From: Gaetbulibacter_B jejuensis
GTDB lineage: Bacteria > Bacteroidota > Bacteroidia > Flavobacteriales > Flavobacteriaceae
Reading direction: 5' to 3'
Length of the DNA stretch: 64,000 bases
Assembly: GCF_039524015.1 (NCBI RefSeq)
Contig: NZ_BAAAGF010000004.1
Location: forward strand, 372,001 to 436,000
Positions 1-9,981 of this stretch are shown piece after piece (within the stretch, counting starts at the first letter, position 1; each line of letters begins with the position of its first letter). The notes under the pieces are model-generated. The model made no database searches. It worked only from the letters and a program-made list of their open reading frames with translations, and was not told the origin of the DNA. A program made the translations under genes and the position numbers.

Positions 1-74
1 GCAGGCTAATATATAAGAAATAATCAGTTTTATCTATTAAACGCACAAAAAATCGATGAAATACATAAAAACAA

Positions 75-102
75 AAAAAGAGCAAGATATCTTGCTCTTT
101 TT
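75..102 (-). terminator. Intrinsic terminator of the giant secreted-protein gene
   Basis: A perfect palindrome has the core AGCAAGAT/ATCTTGCT, flanked by an A run on the left and a T run on the right. It lies 28 bp past the stop of the minus-strand giant gene. On the minus strand the stem is followed by a U tract, as expected for Rho-independent termination. The symmetry means it could also stop transcription coming from the left edge. Confidence 0.85.
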
Positions 103-129
103 GAATAACTTAAAAATTTGGTGCTTTAA

Positions 130-3100
130 CTAGTACTTAACAATAACTTTTTTACTGTATGAACTAGTATTTGTTTCAATTTTTACTATATAGTTTCCTT
201 CAGAAATGTTCTTTACAGGAATTCTTAGTTCATCAGAAAGAGGAAGGTTGGTCATGTTCCATGATTTTACAACCTGTCCAGCAATATTTATCATATAAAT
301 TTGCTTAGCATTGATTGATGAAGGTGTTTTAATGTATAACTCATTAGAGTTATGTAAATATTTTACAGTAATATCTTTAAGTTGAGTATCAATTACTGAT
401 AGTGAATTGTCTTCGACAAATACAATATTAAACCTACCATTATAATCACCTGCTTCAAGATTAATGTTAAAGTTACTGTAGTTGATTTGAGTATAACTGT
501 CTTCAGTACTGTCATATACAAAAACATCAATGTCCTCATCAAAATTTTCTAAATCAGTTAATGAGATGCTTACATTTCCTTGATCGCTTAGATGGATATT
601 AAGAGGATATGTGTTTAGTTCATCAAACTCGCCAACACCTTGAATAATATAATTGTTATCTTCTATACTCCAAGAAGCATCATTGGTTAGTTGATCTCTA
701 TTTTGCGCATCATATCCATAGTCAACACCATCAGTAGCTTCATTATTAGGAGTAAAACCTAACAATAAATGTCTACCAGCATTTTCAGAGGTTGTTACTT
801 TTAATCTTAAGCGTTTAATACCATCATTGTATGCTTCACTTTCACTGTTTTCAGAGTTTAAATTAAGTCCGTTTGACCTCATAAATACAGAAGCTCCACT
901 TGTTTCTTTAACAAAAGTACGTTGTGAGTTATTAAAAGTAATAGTACCACCATCAGCATCAGCTAGTACAAAGAAACCTTGACCAACTGGTACATATCTT
1001 TGTGGTATTTTTCCTGTATTACCTGAACCATTAATTTCAGGAGGTGTTACAGATGGTACACCACCTAATTTAGTGTAGTAAGCGTAAACTCCTTCATATT
1101 CAGATAAGTAATGCGAGTTGTTAGATGGAGCTTGCTCCCAAAATATAAGTGCGCCATCTAATAATGTACTGCTTCCAAGAGGTCCATTATCATCAATAAA
1201 AGTATTTGCATCTATTGCTGAAGGGTAAGGGTTACCAACTAAAGCAAGATTTAATCCGCTTATTGAATGAGTAATAGTACCATTATTTGGTTGTCCTCTA
1301 AAGGTGTAAGTTTGATTTGGTGATGCAGCTCCACTACCTTTTAAGGTAAATCCAAGTCCTACATTTACATTTGATGTAGGGTTAATAGATATCCAAGAGC
1401 TGTAATCATTGATAGCACCATTTAGGAAATTATATAACCAATTGCTACTTAATGTAACAGGGTTGGTTGCTCCATTAGCATCATAGCCTGTAGTCCAACT
1501 CACAGGATTGTTGCCATCGTAAAGAATACTTCCAATAGCAAACGTTCTAGAGTTACTAGAGCCTAATGTACTTACAGGGCTTCCCCAATAATTATAATTG
1601 TATAGGTTACTTGTTCCTTCTTGATCACGTTCTAATCGTCCTGACCCTGTGTAATCAACAATACTATTATTCGGTTGTAATAACTGAGACTCACCGACTA
1701 AGTCCAGAACACCATCAATTTTTAAGTATTTACTAACGTTTAGCTGTTGGTCATTGGTAATGCTATATCTGTTAGCGTCAATAAGTAAACCTAAAACAGT
1801 AGTTGCTCTATTTCCTGATGTTACATCATGCTGAGTTCTTACAATGTTCCAGTTAACCGAAGTTCCATTAATACCATTGGTGTTAGGAACTTGTTGTACA
1901 GTACCATTTAACCATGTGTTTTGATTATTCCAAGTCCCGTTTTGATTACTTACATAAGGAAGAGGAGAAGTTTCTTGCTGCGTTGAGTTTATGTTTAATA
2001 GATTACCATTAATTCCGCCAAGGTTTGCATTTAATAGTCCTCCAGTAACATCAAAAGCTTGATTCATTTGATAATAAGCATCAAGATTTGCCCAGGTTAA
2101 TCCATCAATATCTAAACCTAAAACAGAACCTCTAACATTTGCACCATTTTGCTCAATTTCTTGATTCATCATTTCACGAATTTGGGTAGCTGTAAGTGCT
2201 GTATTCCAAATACGTAATTCATCTAACCAACCATTAAAATGGTTAGTTGGTATGTTAGTGCTTCTGTCCATAGCACCTAATAAAAATCTTCTGTTGTTTG
2301 CGTTAGGAGCACCACCTGTGTTACTGTTTATTTCAACACCATCTACATAAAGCCTATATGTTGAACCATCAAATGTAACAGCTGTATGATACCACCTGTT
2401 AGTGGTTAATCCAGTTGCAGAAACTTGTCCGCCACCATTCCATCTAAACGATAGTGTACTATTTACTAATCTTAAATCAAAACCAGTACTTAAGTTAAGC
2501 GCATTCCTTTTAGAATAAATAGTCTTGATGGTTCCAAGTGCATTTGGTTTTACCCAAATTTCTATACTGAAAGGACCGTTAAGATCAAAATTATCATTGA
2601 ATGAAACTGTATCATCAATACCATCAAAATCAATATTATTACCACAGTTAGGGAAACTAATATTAGACAAAGTGGCTTGCGAGTTACCACAAGGAGAAGG
2701 GTTTGTAATAGTCCATATAATACTGTATGTGCCGCCACTTTCACCTATAAATGTAGCATTAGGGTCATTTACGTTAGAAAAACTAAAACTATGTCCAGTA
2801 CTTGAAGTTGCTGACCATTGACCAGAACCATTTCCTGATAAAGTAATTTGAGCAGTACATCCAGTAGCAGGAACAGCAATAGATGCTGATGCTGTTGTAA
2901 ATGGAACTATGGTATAGGTAACAGAGTCAGATGTGTTACTACAAGGAGCCATGGCTGAATTTGTTGTATAAGTCAATGTTACACTGCCATTAGTAATATC
3001 ATTAGCTCCTAACGTATAAATAGCATTAGGATTGTTGTTATTGAAAGTTCCATCACCAGACGAAGACCAAGTGGCAGTTGTGCTTCCTCCTAAGGTTGCG

Positions 3101-6100
3101 TTAAGGTTAATGCTACCACTTGTTTCACAAATGGCTTGGTTAGTACCTGCATCAACTACAGGTAATGGGTTGATAGTAACAACTTTTGAATCTACTGCTA
3201 CACCACATGGTCCTGCAGGATTGTTTGTCGTATAAGTTAAAGTAACTGAGCCATTAGTTATATCAGCAGCACTTGGAGTGTAGATTCCAGATGAGAAGTT
3301 ACCAGTTCCTGATGAGCTCCAAGTAGCTGAAGTAGCACTTCCACTATAGTTAGCAGAAGATAAGTTCACAACATCTCCTTCACAAATGGTTACATCGTTT
3401 CCAGCATTAACAGTAGCCGCTTGATTAATCGTTATAGTTATAGTGTCGCTTGCTGAACCACAAGGTCCACTAGGGTTATTTGTGGTATAGGTAAGCACTA
3501 CACTTCCGTTTGTTATGTCAGAAGTTCCAGGAGTATATATGTTGCCAACAAAGCCACCATCACCTGCTGTACTCCATGAAGCAGAAGTAGCACTTCCTCC
3601 ATAAGAAGCTGAAGATAGCGTTACAGACTCTCCTTCACATATCGTTTGATCAACACCAGCATACACTGTAGCTAAAGGATTTATTGTAACTACCATAGTA
3701 TCGCTATCGCTAGGACATATTCCATCACTAGGTGTGTTTATTGCTGTAAGTGTTACCGAACCATTAAAGATATCACCAGCACTTGGTGTATATGTGTTAC
3801 CAGAAAAGTTACCTGATCCAGAAGTTGTCCACGTTACTACAGCATTTGTTCCTGAATAAGTGATTGAAGAAAGGTTAACGGTTTCTCCTTCACAAATAGT
3901 GATGTCGTTAGGAGCTGTAATAGTAGCAGGTTCATTAATATTTACAGTAACTGTTTCATTTAATGCTAAAGCACAATTATTTCCTCCTCCTGGATAAGTT
4001 GCAGGATTGTATCGTACTCTGTTTAAGCTATATGTTGTGGTAGTGGTAGGTGAAACAGTAATAGTTGTAGACCCACTTGGACCTAAAGGTAGCCATGTGT
4101 TTCCTGAACCATCATTATATCTAATTTCAGAATTAGGAGTACCTGTAAAAGTAATAGTAGTTGAATCTCCTTGACAAAGTGTAACATCTGAAGAAGATAT
4201 TGTAGCATCAGGGTTTTCTATTATATGAATTTGCATTGTACTTTCTAATGGGTCACACCAAAAAGTACTTTCAGCTAGTAAAGATATTGTAATAATGTCA
4301 CCTGGTTGAGCTGATGAAGGAATGGTGTAAGTACTTGTTTCCGTGTAATCATAAATATCACTACAGTCATAATACCCATCAACACACCACCATAAGAAAT
4401 AGTCGGTACATACCCAAACGCAATCATTTCCAACTAATTCTGTTGAGAAACTTCCGCCTGCACCATTATCATCCCAAGTCCATTCGTCATAGTTTAACCC
4501 TCCAGCATTACCATTCATAGTGACTTGAGTTGTACCTTCACAAACATAAATGTCTGGTCCAGCATCAATGTCAGTTCCAGAGAAGTTTAAGAATATTAGT
4601 TCACTAGCTGTTGAAGATGTTCCACAAGCATTTGTAGCCGAAACAGATACAGTTTCAAAAAAAGCAAAAGTGCCATTTACAGTAATTGTAACTTCATTAG
4701 TGCCTTGTCCTGACTCAATAGTAAGTCCTCCTGATACAGTCCAATTGTAAGTCTCAACATTAGGATCGTAAGGAACAGAGTATACTAATTCGGCAACAGG
4801 ACAAAATAAAGAAAAAGGACCATTTATATTATTAGGTGTGCTAGGAACACCATTATATACAGTAATGATTCCTGATATAGAGTCTCCAGCTCCACAACCA
4901 ATGGTTGAAACCGTGTAATTATAAATACCTGCTTGTGTAGTAGTTCCGCTTATTGTGTATATCCCTGTAGCAGCATTATAAGACCCAGTAATTCCAGCAG
5001 GTAAAGCAGGTGTACTTGTTAAAGTTGCTCCTGTAGCTCCAGAATTTAATTGAAATTGAAGATTTACAGAGTCACTATTGTCATTGCAAATACCTTGATT
5101 TTCTGAACTAGATAATAAAGTTATAGTAGCATCAGGACCAACAGTAATTGTTCCTGTAGCAGTATTTCCACCACAACCAGTTGGAGTTACAGTATAGTTA
5201 AATGTTCCTATTTGACTGGGAGTACCACTAATTGTAAAAACACCACTATTGTAAGATCCACTGATACCTGTAGGGATTCCTGTGATTGTTGCTCCAGTAG
5301 CATTAGCAATATTATATGTAATATTTACTAAACTATCTCCATTACAAATTGTTTGATTGTTATTAGCTGAAGTTAATGAAATTGTAGCATCAGGTGTTAC
5401 AGTCATTGTTAAACTTTCAGTAGCAGGTATAGGAGTAGCACATGTAGCGTTTGATGTCACAGAAACTGAGATGATATCTCCATTATTAATGGCTGAGGAA
5501 CTGTAAGAGTTGGTGTTTGCTCCAACTGGGTTACTATTAACATACCATTGATAAGAAGGGTTAGAGCCTCCATTTGTTAAACCTGTTACAAAAAAGGTTA
5601 AATTATCTCCATTACAAGCAGGATTAGCCGATGCGTTTAAGTTGAAGGTTACAGGTAAAAGTGGGTTAACAGTCATGGTAATTGTGTTGCTACTAACTGC
5701 TGTAGCACATACCGAAACACTTGAAGTCATTTCAACTGATACTTGATCATTGTTGGTGAGTGTACTTGTAGTAAAAGTATTGCTATTGTTTCCAACAGAA
5801 CCACCATTAACAAACCATTCATACGATGGTGTTGCTCCACCATTAACAGGTGTAGCAGTAAAAGTTACTGCTTCACCAGCACAAACAGGGTTGTTGTTTG
5901 CGCTTATAGAAACTGAGGCACCTTGAGCAGCATCAGTTATGGTTACCGTTGCAGTACAAGAATCTGAGTTTCCTGAACCATCAGTTACAGTTAGAGTTAC
6001 TGTGTTTGTTCCAATGTCATTACAATCAAAAGTAGTTTGCGACAATGTCATGTTTGAAATAGAGCAATTGTCTGTTGAACCGTTGTCTATATCATTAGCA

Positions 6101-9100
6101 GTAATTGTTGCTAAACCTGTTGTTGGGTTTAACTGTAAACTTAAACTTTGACATATTACATTTGGAGCTTCATTGTCAACTACAGTTACAGTTTGAGTGC
6201 ATGTTGTTGAATTGCTGTATCCGTCAGTAGCTGTCCAAGTTACTATCATTTGACCTAGAGGGAAAATAGCAGGCGCATCATTACTGAAACCAACACCACA
6301 GTTATCATCTACTGTTGGAGTGCCTAAGTTTACACCGCTAGCAGTACAAAGCCCAGTGTCAGCATTTACAGTAATATCTCCAGGACAAGTAATCGTAGGA
6401 GGTGTTACATCATTTACAGTTACAATTTGAGTGCATTGACTACTATTTCCTGCTAAATCGGTTACAGTCCAAGTAACTGTTGTATTTCCTAGAGGAAAAG
6501 TAGCTGGTGCATTATTTGTTATGGTGTCAATGCTACAGTTATCATTAACGGTTGGGTTGATTAATGTTACACTAGTTGCTTCACAATTACCATCTGCATT
6601 TACTGTGATATCAGAAGGACAGGTTATTGTTGGGTTTTCATTATCATTAACTGTTACTGTAAACGAACAAGACGTTGTATTACCAGCTGTATCTTCAATT
6701 TCAAATGTGTTTGTAGTAGTTCCTACAGGAAATGCGCTTCCTGAAGGTAAACCAGCAGTTTGAGTAATAGTAACTGAACCACAATTATCAGAACCAGAAG
6801 GAGCTGAGTAAGTTATGATAGCTGAACATAGTCCAGCATCATTAGTAGTTGTAATGTTGCTAGGGCAATTTATAGTTGGGTTAGTGATATCATCAATAAC
6901 TACGTTTTGAGTTTGAGTAGACGTATTTCCGTTGCCATCATCATAAGTCCAAGTTACTACTGTTGTACCTTGAACAGTAATCGGTAAAGAGGCATTATGT
7001 GTTACCGTTACAGAGCCACCACAGTTATCAGTAGCTGAAGGAGGCGTTAAAGCAGTCACTTCACATTCAGTAGTTACATCAGAAAGCGTCGCTACATCAG
7101 GAACAGGAGCAGTAACATCATCAATAACCACGTTTTGAGTTTGGGTAGACGTATTTCCGTTCCCATCATCATAAGTCCAAGTTACTACTGTTGTACCTTG
7201 AACAGTAATCGGTAAAGAGGCATTATGTGTTACCGTTACAGTGCCACTACAGTTATCAGTAGCTGAAGGAGGCGTTAAAGCAGTCACTTCACATTCATCC
7301 GTTACATTGGCAAGCGTCGCCACATCAGGAACAGGAGCAGTAACATCATCAATAACCACGTTTTGAGTTTGAGTAGACGTATTTCCGTTTCCATCATCAT
7401 AAGTCCAAGTCACTACAGTTGTACCTTGAGTAGCGATTGGTAAAGTGGCATTATGTGTTACTGTTACAGTGCCACCACAGTTATCAGTAGCTGAAGGAGG
7501 TGTTAAAGCAGTCACTTCGCATTCATCCGTCACATCAGCAAGTGTCGCCACATCAGGAACAGGAGCAGTAATATCATTTATAACTACATTTTGAGTTTGA
7601 GTAGACGTATTTCCGTTTCCATCGTCATAAGTCCAAGTTACCACAGTTGTACCTTGAGTAGCAATTGGTAAAGAGGCATCATGCGTTACCGAAACAGAGC
7701 CACCACAGTTATCAGTAGCTGAAGGAGGCGTTAAAGCTATCACTTCACATTCAGCAGTTACATCAGCAAGTGTCGCTACATCAGGAACAGGAGCGTTAAC
7801 ATCATCGATAATCACGTTTTGGGTTTGAGTTGATGTATTTCCGTTTCCATCGTCATAAGTCCAAGTTACCACAGTTGTACCTTGAGTAGCGATTGGTAAA
7901 GTGGCATTATGTGTTACTGTTACAGTGCCACCACAGTTATCAGTAGCTGAAGGAGGTGTTAAAGCAGTCACTTCGCATTCATCCGTCACATCAGCAAGTG
8001 TCGCCACATCAGGAACAGGAGCAGTAACATCATCAATAACCACGTTTTGAGTTTGAGTAGACGTATTTCCGTTTCCATCATCATAAGTCCAAGTCACTAC
8101 AGTTGTACCTTGAGTAGCGATTGGTAAAGTGGCATTATGTGTTACTGTTACAGTGCCACCACAGTTATCAGTAGCTGAAGGAGGTGTTAAAGCAGTCACT
8201 TCGCATTCATCCGTCACATCAGCAAGTGTCGCCACATCAGGAACAGGAGCAGTAATATCATTTATAACTACATTTTGAGTTTGAGTAGACGTATTTCCGT
8301 TTCCATCATCATAAGTCCAAGTCACTACAGTTGTACCTTGAACAGTAATTGGTAAAGTCGCATTATGTGTTACTGTTACAGTGCCACCACAGTTATCAGT
8401 AGCTGAAGGAGGTGTTAAAGCAGTCACTTCACATTGATCCGTTACATCGGCAAGCGTCGCTACATCAGGAACAGGAGCAGTAACATCATCGATTTCTATG
8501 TTTTGTATAACATCTATATCATTTCCATTACCATCATCAAAATTCCAAGTTATAGTATACGTTCCTTGAGTATTGAATGTTGTTGCGTCAGAAGTTGTTC
8601 CTGTTATGGTAGCACCACAGTTATCGGTTGTAGTTGGAGCTGTAACAGTAGCATTACACTCAGCAGTTATATCTGTTAATGCAGGTGTGTCAGGATTGAT
8701 AGTGTCCACAACTGTTACTGTTGTAGTGCAAGTGTCAGTCTGACCTAAAGAATCTTCAGCGGTCAAGGTAACAATTACAGGGCTTCCAATATTGGAACAG
8801 TCAAATGAGTTGACATCAATTGATAAAGTAGGCGTGTCAAAGTCATCAGTAGAACCATTATTAATATCAGTAGTGTTTATTGATGCGTTACCTGTAGCGT
8901 CTAAATAAACTGTTAGTGTAGCAATACAGTTAGCAGTTGGCGGATTATCTGCTCTAAAAGTAGCTCTGTAGTTAGCGCCTCCATTGCTAGCGTAGTGAGT
9001 TCCATCAGGAATATTGTCACTATTTGTATCGTATTCTGACCTAGTATAAACTTCAAGGTAATAGTCACCTGAAGGTAATCCGTTTAAAATATTAATATTA

Positions 9101-9504
9101 GCACCTGAAGATTCCCAAGTTTGATCTATACTGTTTCCGCCACAATGATTAGAAGTTCCGTCATCAGTGTTAAATAAAATTTCGTGAGGAATAAAAGCTG
9201 AAGGAGCATCACTTATCAAATAAACCCTGTAGTCCAACCAGCTATTTAAAATATTATCGCTAAAGCATTTATAAGTTTGATTTTGAGCACCATTAAGTAT
9301 TAAACTATTTGATGAGGTAAAAGTTCCAAGATTTAAACCATCAAAATCTTGGTTTCCTGTATTTGCTTGTAAATCATAATAGGTGTTTCCAGAACTGTTG
9401 ATATCTAGTATTAAATAACTCTCGTATATGTTGGATTGACCAATGCTTAAATTAGAAATCAAAGCAATTACAATTGCAATGATGCGAAGTAAATATTTTT
9501 TCAT
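130..9504 (-). CDS. Giant T9SS-exported multidomain surface protein (HYR repeats, Ig-like domains, LamG, sorting domain)
   Basis: This 3124-residue protein is probably exported by Sec and then T9SS and acts at the cell surface or is released. An N-terminal signal peptide (about 1-22, ending SIGQS) is followed by a region of unknown type to about 190. HYR-like domains follow, including seven 76-residue units from about 342 to 873 with the shared motif PPSATDNCGG, then more HYR units to about 1190. Ig/PKD-like modules run to about 2280, and a LamG/concanavalin-like domain spans about 2290-2440. The C-terminal 80 residues are a type A T9SS sorting domain ending KKVIVKY. HYR and LamG domains are adhesion or glycan-binding modules in known proteins; the ligand here is unknown. 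Residues about 1695-1723 form an unusual Cys/Trp/Tyr-rich insert. The ATG at 9504 directly precedes a convincing signal peptide. Confidence 0.9.
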   Translation of the reverse strand: MKKYLLRIIAIVIALISNLSIGQSNIYESYLILDINSSGNTYYDLQANTGNQDFDGLNLGTFTSSNSLILNGAQNQTYKCFSDNILNSWLDYRVYLISDAPSAFIPHEILFNTDDGTSNHCGGNSIDQTWESSGANINILNGLPSGDYYLEVYTRSEYDTNSDNIPDGTHYASNGGANYRATFRADNPPTANCIATLTVYLDATGNASINTTDINNGSTDDFDTPTLSIDVNSFDCSNIGSPVIVTLTAEDSLGQTDTCTTTVTVVDTINPDTPALTDITAECNATVTAPTTTDNCGATITGTTSDATTFNTQGTYTITWNFDDGNGNDIDVIQNIEIDDVTAPVPDVATLADVTDQCEVTALTPPSATDNCGGTVTVTHNATLPITVQGTTVVTWTYDDGNGNTSTQTQNVVINDITAPVPDVATLADVTDECEVTALTPPSATDNCGGTVTVTHNATLPIATQGTTVVTWTYDDGNGNTSTQTQNVVIDDVTAPVPDVATLADVTDECEVTALTPPSATDNCGGTVTVTHNATLPIATQGTTVVTWTYDDGNGNTSTQTQNVIIDDVNAPVPDVATLADVTAECEVIALTPPSATDNCGGSVSVTHDASLPIATQGTTVVTWTYDDGNGNTSTQTQNVVINDITAPVPDVATLADVTDECEVTALTPPSATDNCGGTVTVTHNATLPIATQGTTVVTWTYDDGNGNTSTQTQNVVIDDVTAPVPDVATLANVTDECEVTALTPPSATDNCSGTVTVTHNASLPITVQGTTVVTWTYDDGNGNTSTQTQNVVIDDVTAPVPDVATLSDVTTECEVTALTPPSATDNCGGSVTVTHNASLPITVQGTTVVTWTYDDGNGNTSTQTQNVVIDDITNPTINCPSNITTTNDAGLCSAIITYSAPSGSDNCGSVTITQTAGLPSGSAFPVGTTTNTFEIEDTAGNTTSCSFTVTVNDNENPTITCPSDITVNADGNCEATSVTLINPTVNDNCSIDTITNNAPATFPLGNTTVTWTVTDLAGNSSQCTQIVTVNDVTPPTITCPGDITVNADTGLCTASGVNLGTPTVDDNCGVGFSNDAPAIFPLGQMIVTWTATDGYSNSTTCTQTVTVVDNEAPNVICQSLSLQLNPTTGLATITANDIDNGSTDNCSISNMTLSQTTFDCNDIGTNTVTLTVTDGSGNSDSCTATVTITDAAQGASVSISANNNPVCAGEAVTFTATPVNGGATPSYEWFVNGGSVGNNSNTFTTSTLTNNDQVSVEMTSSVSVCATAVSSNTITMTVNPLLPVTFNLNASANPACNGDNLTFFVTGLTNGGSNPSYQWYVNSNPVGANTNSYSSSAINNGDIISVSVTSNATCATPIPATESLTMTVTPDATISLTSANNNQTICNGDSLVNITYNIANATGATITGIPTGISGSYNSGVFTISGTPSQIGTFNYTVTPTGCGGNTATGTITVGPDATITLLSSSENQGICNDNSDSVNLQFQLNSGATGATLTSTPALPAGITGSYNAATGIYTISGTTTQAGIYNYTVSTIGCGAGDSISGIITVYNGVPSTPNNINGPFSLFCPVAELVYSVPYDPNVETYNWTVSGGLTIESGQGTNEVTITVNGTFAFFETVSVSATNACGTSSTASELIFLNFSGTDIDAGPDIYVCEGTTQVTMNGNAGGLNYDEWTWDDNGAGGSFSTELVGNDCVWVCTDYFLWWCVDGYYDCSDIYDYTETSTYTIPSSAQPGDIITISLLAESTFWCDPLESTMQIHIIENPDATISSSDVTLCQGDSTTITFTGTPNSEIRYNDGSGNTWLPLGPSGSTTITVSPTTTTTYSLNRVRYNPATYPGGGNNCALALNETVTVNINEPATITAPNDITICEGETVNLSSITYSGTNAVVTWTTSGSGNFSGNTYTPSAGDIFNGSVTLTAINTPSDGICPSDSDTMVVTINPLATVYAGVDQTICEGESVTLSSASYGGSATSASWSTAGDGGFVGNIYTPGTSDITNGSVVLTYTTNNPSGPCGSASDTITITINQAATVNAGNDVTICEGDVVNLSSANYSGSATSATWSSSGTGNFSSGIYTPSAADITNGSVTLTYTTNNPAGPCGVAVDSKVVTINPLPVVDAGTNQAICETSGSINLNATLGGSTTATWSSSGDGTFNNNNPNAIYTLGANDITNGSVTLTYTTNSAMAPCSNTSDSVTYTIVPFTTASASIAVPATGCTAQITLSGNGSGQWSATSSTGHSFSFSNVNDPNATFIGESGGTYSIIWTITNPSPCGNSQATLSNISFPNCGNNIDFDGIDDTVSFNDNFDLNGPFSIEIWVKPNALGTIKTIYSKRNALNLSTGFDLRLVNSTLSFRWNGGGQVSATGLTTNRWYHTAVTFDGSTYRLYVDGVEINSNTGGAPNANNRRFLLGAMDRSTNIPTNHFNGWLDELRIWNTALTATQIREMMNQEIEQNGANVRGSVLGLDIDGLTWANLDAYYQMNQAFDVTGGLLNANLGGINGNLLNINSTQQETSPLPYVSNQNGTWNNQNTWLNGTVQQVPNTNGINGTSVNWNIVRTQHDVTSGNRATTVLGLLIDANRYSITNDQQLNVSKYLKIDGVLDLVGESQLLQPNNSIVDYTGSGRLERDQEGTSNLYNYNYWGSPVSTLGSSNSRTFAIGSILYDGNNPVSWTTGYDANGATNPVTLSSNWLYNFLNGAINDYSSWISINPTSNVNVGLGFTLKGSGAASPNQTYTFRGQPNNGTITHSISGLNLALVGNPYPSAIDANTFIDDNGPLGSSTLLDGALIFWEQAPSNNSHYLSEYEGVYAYYTKLGGVPSVTPPEINGSGNTGKIPQRYVPVGQGFFVLADADGGTITFNNSQRTFVKETSGASVFMRSNGLNLNSENSESEAYNDGIKRLRLKVTTSENAGRHLLLGFTPNNEATDGVDYGYDAQNRDQLTNDASWSIEDNNYIIQGVGEFDELNTYPLNIHLSDQGNVSISLTDLENFDEDIDVFVYDSTEDSYTQINYSNFNINLEAGDYNGRFNIVFVEDNSLSVIDTQLKDITVKYLHNSNELYIKTPSSINAKQIYMINIAGQVVKSWNMTNLPLSDELRIPVKNISEGNYIVKIETNTSSYSKKVIVKY
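6883..8478 (-). repeat. Seven tandem 228-bp units encoding HYR domains
   Basis: Seven consecutive 76-codon units lie within the giant gene, each beginning with APVPDVATL or a close variant. Phase is exact: unit starts at 8478 and 8250 differ by 228. Unit sequences are nearly identical in DNA as well as protein. Long blocks recur in non-adjacent units; for example, the rare linker with tcatttataactacatttt occurs near 7573 and again near 8257, three units apart. That points to recent unequal crossover or gene conversion. Confidence 0.9.
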
Positions 9505-9981
9505 TTTAGCTATAATTTGTACAAACTATGTGTCTTTGTTTTAAAAAATGGGGCTAATTGTTTAGTTGTTAAATAGCTATTAATTGTATAAATAAAAGGG
9601 AATGGCCAAATTTATTGTCAATATAACCTTACACGAAAAATACTCGTTGAAATGCTTATTTATACTTTGACGGTTGTTAAAAAAAATAGAGAAAAACTAT
9701 TCTTCGATAAAATGCAATTTTACCCGATGATTATCAAGAGGGTAATTATTTGTCAATCAGTAGTGTAGAGTAGGTTTGTTAAACTGTATTAAAGTGCGAA
9801 ATTGAGTTAAAATACTAACGTGATTTGATAATTTAATACTTAATTAATCTGCAAAACTAGGAGCTTAAAAAGATTTTTGTAAATTTATAATCCCTTCCCT
9901 ATATACTAATAGTCATTTTAAATGATGAGTTAATAGCATGGAGTTTAGTTAACTTCATTTTTTAACTCTAAAATATTAATT
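9505..9981. other. Divergent intergenic region between the giant adhesin gene and the MBL gene
   Basis: This 477-bp AT-rich spacer separates two divergently transcribed genes, so both promoters should lie here. A perfect 10-bp palindrome TTTGTACAAA is at 9516-9525, close to the minus-strand ATG. A weak TAAATTTA box lies near 9881-9888 for the plus-strand gene, without a well-spaced TTG upstream. I see no ORF or RNA gene. Confidence 0.5.

Noticed and set aside
6883..8478. Regular repeats that might suggest a CRISPR array
   Set aside because: Units are 228 bp, continuous, without unique spacers, and translate into HYR domains in one frame.
2525..8679. Several plus-strand ORFs inside the giant minus-strand gene
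   Set aside because: They are antisense shadows of Thr/Gly-rich repeats with no domains or sensible starts.
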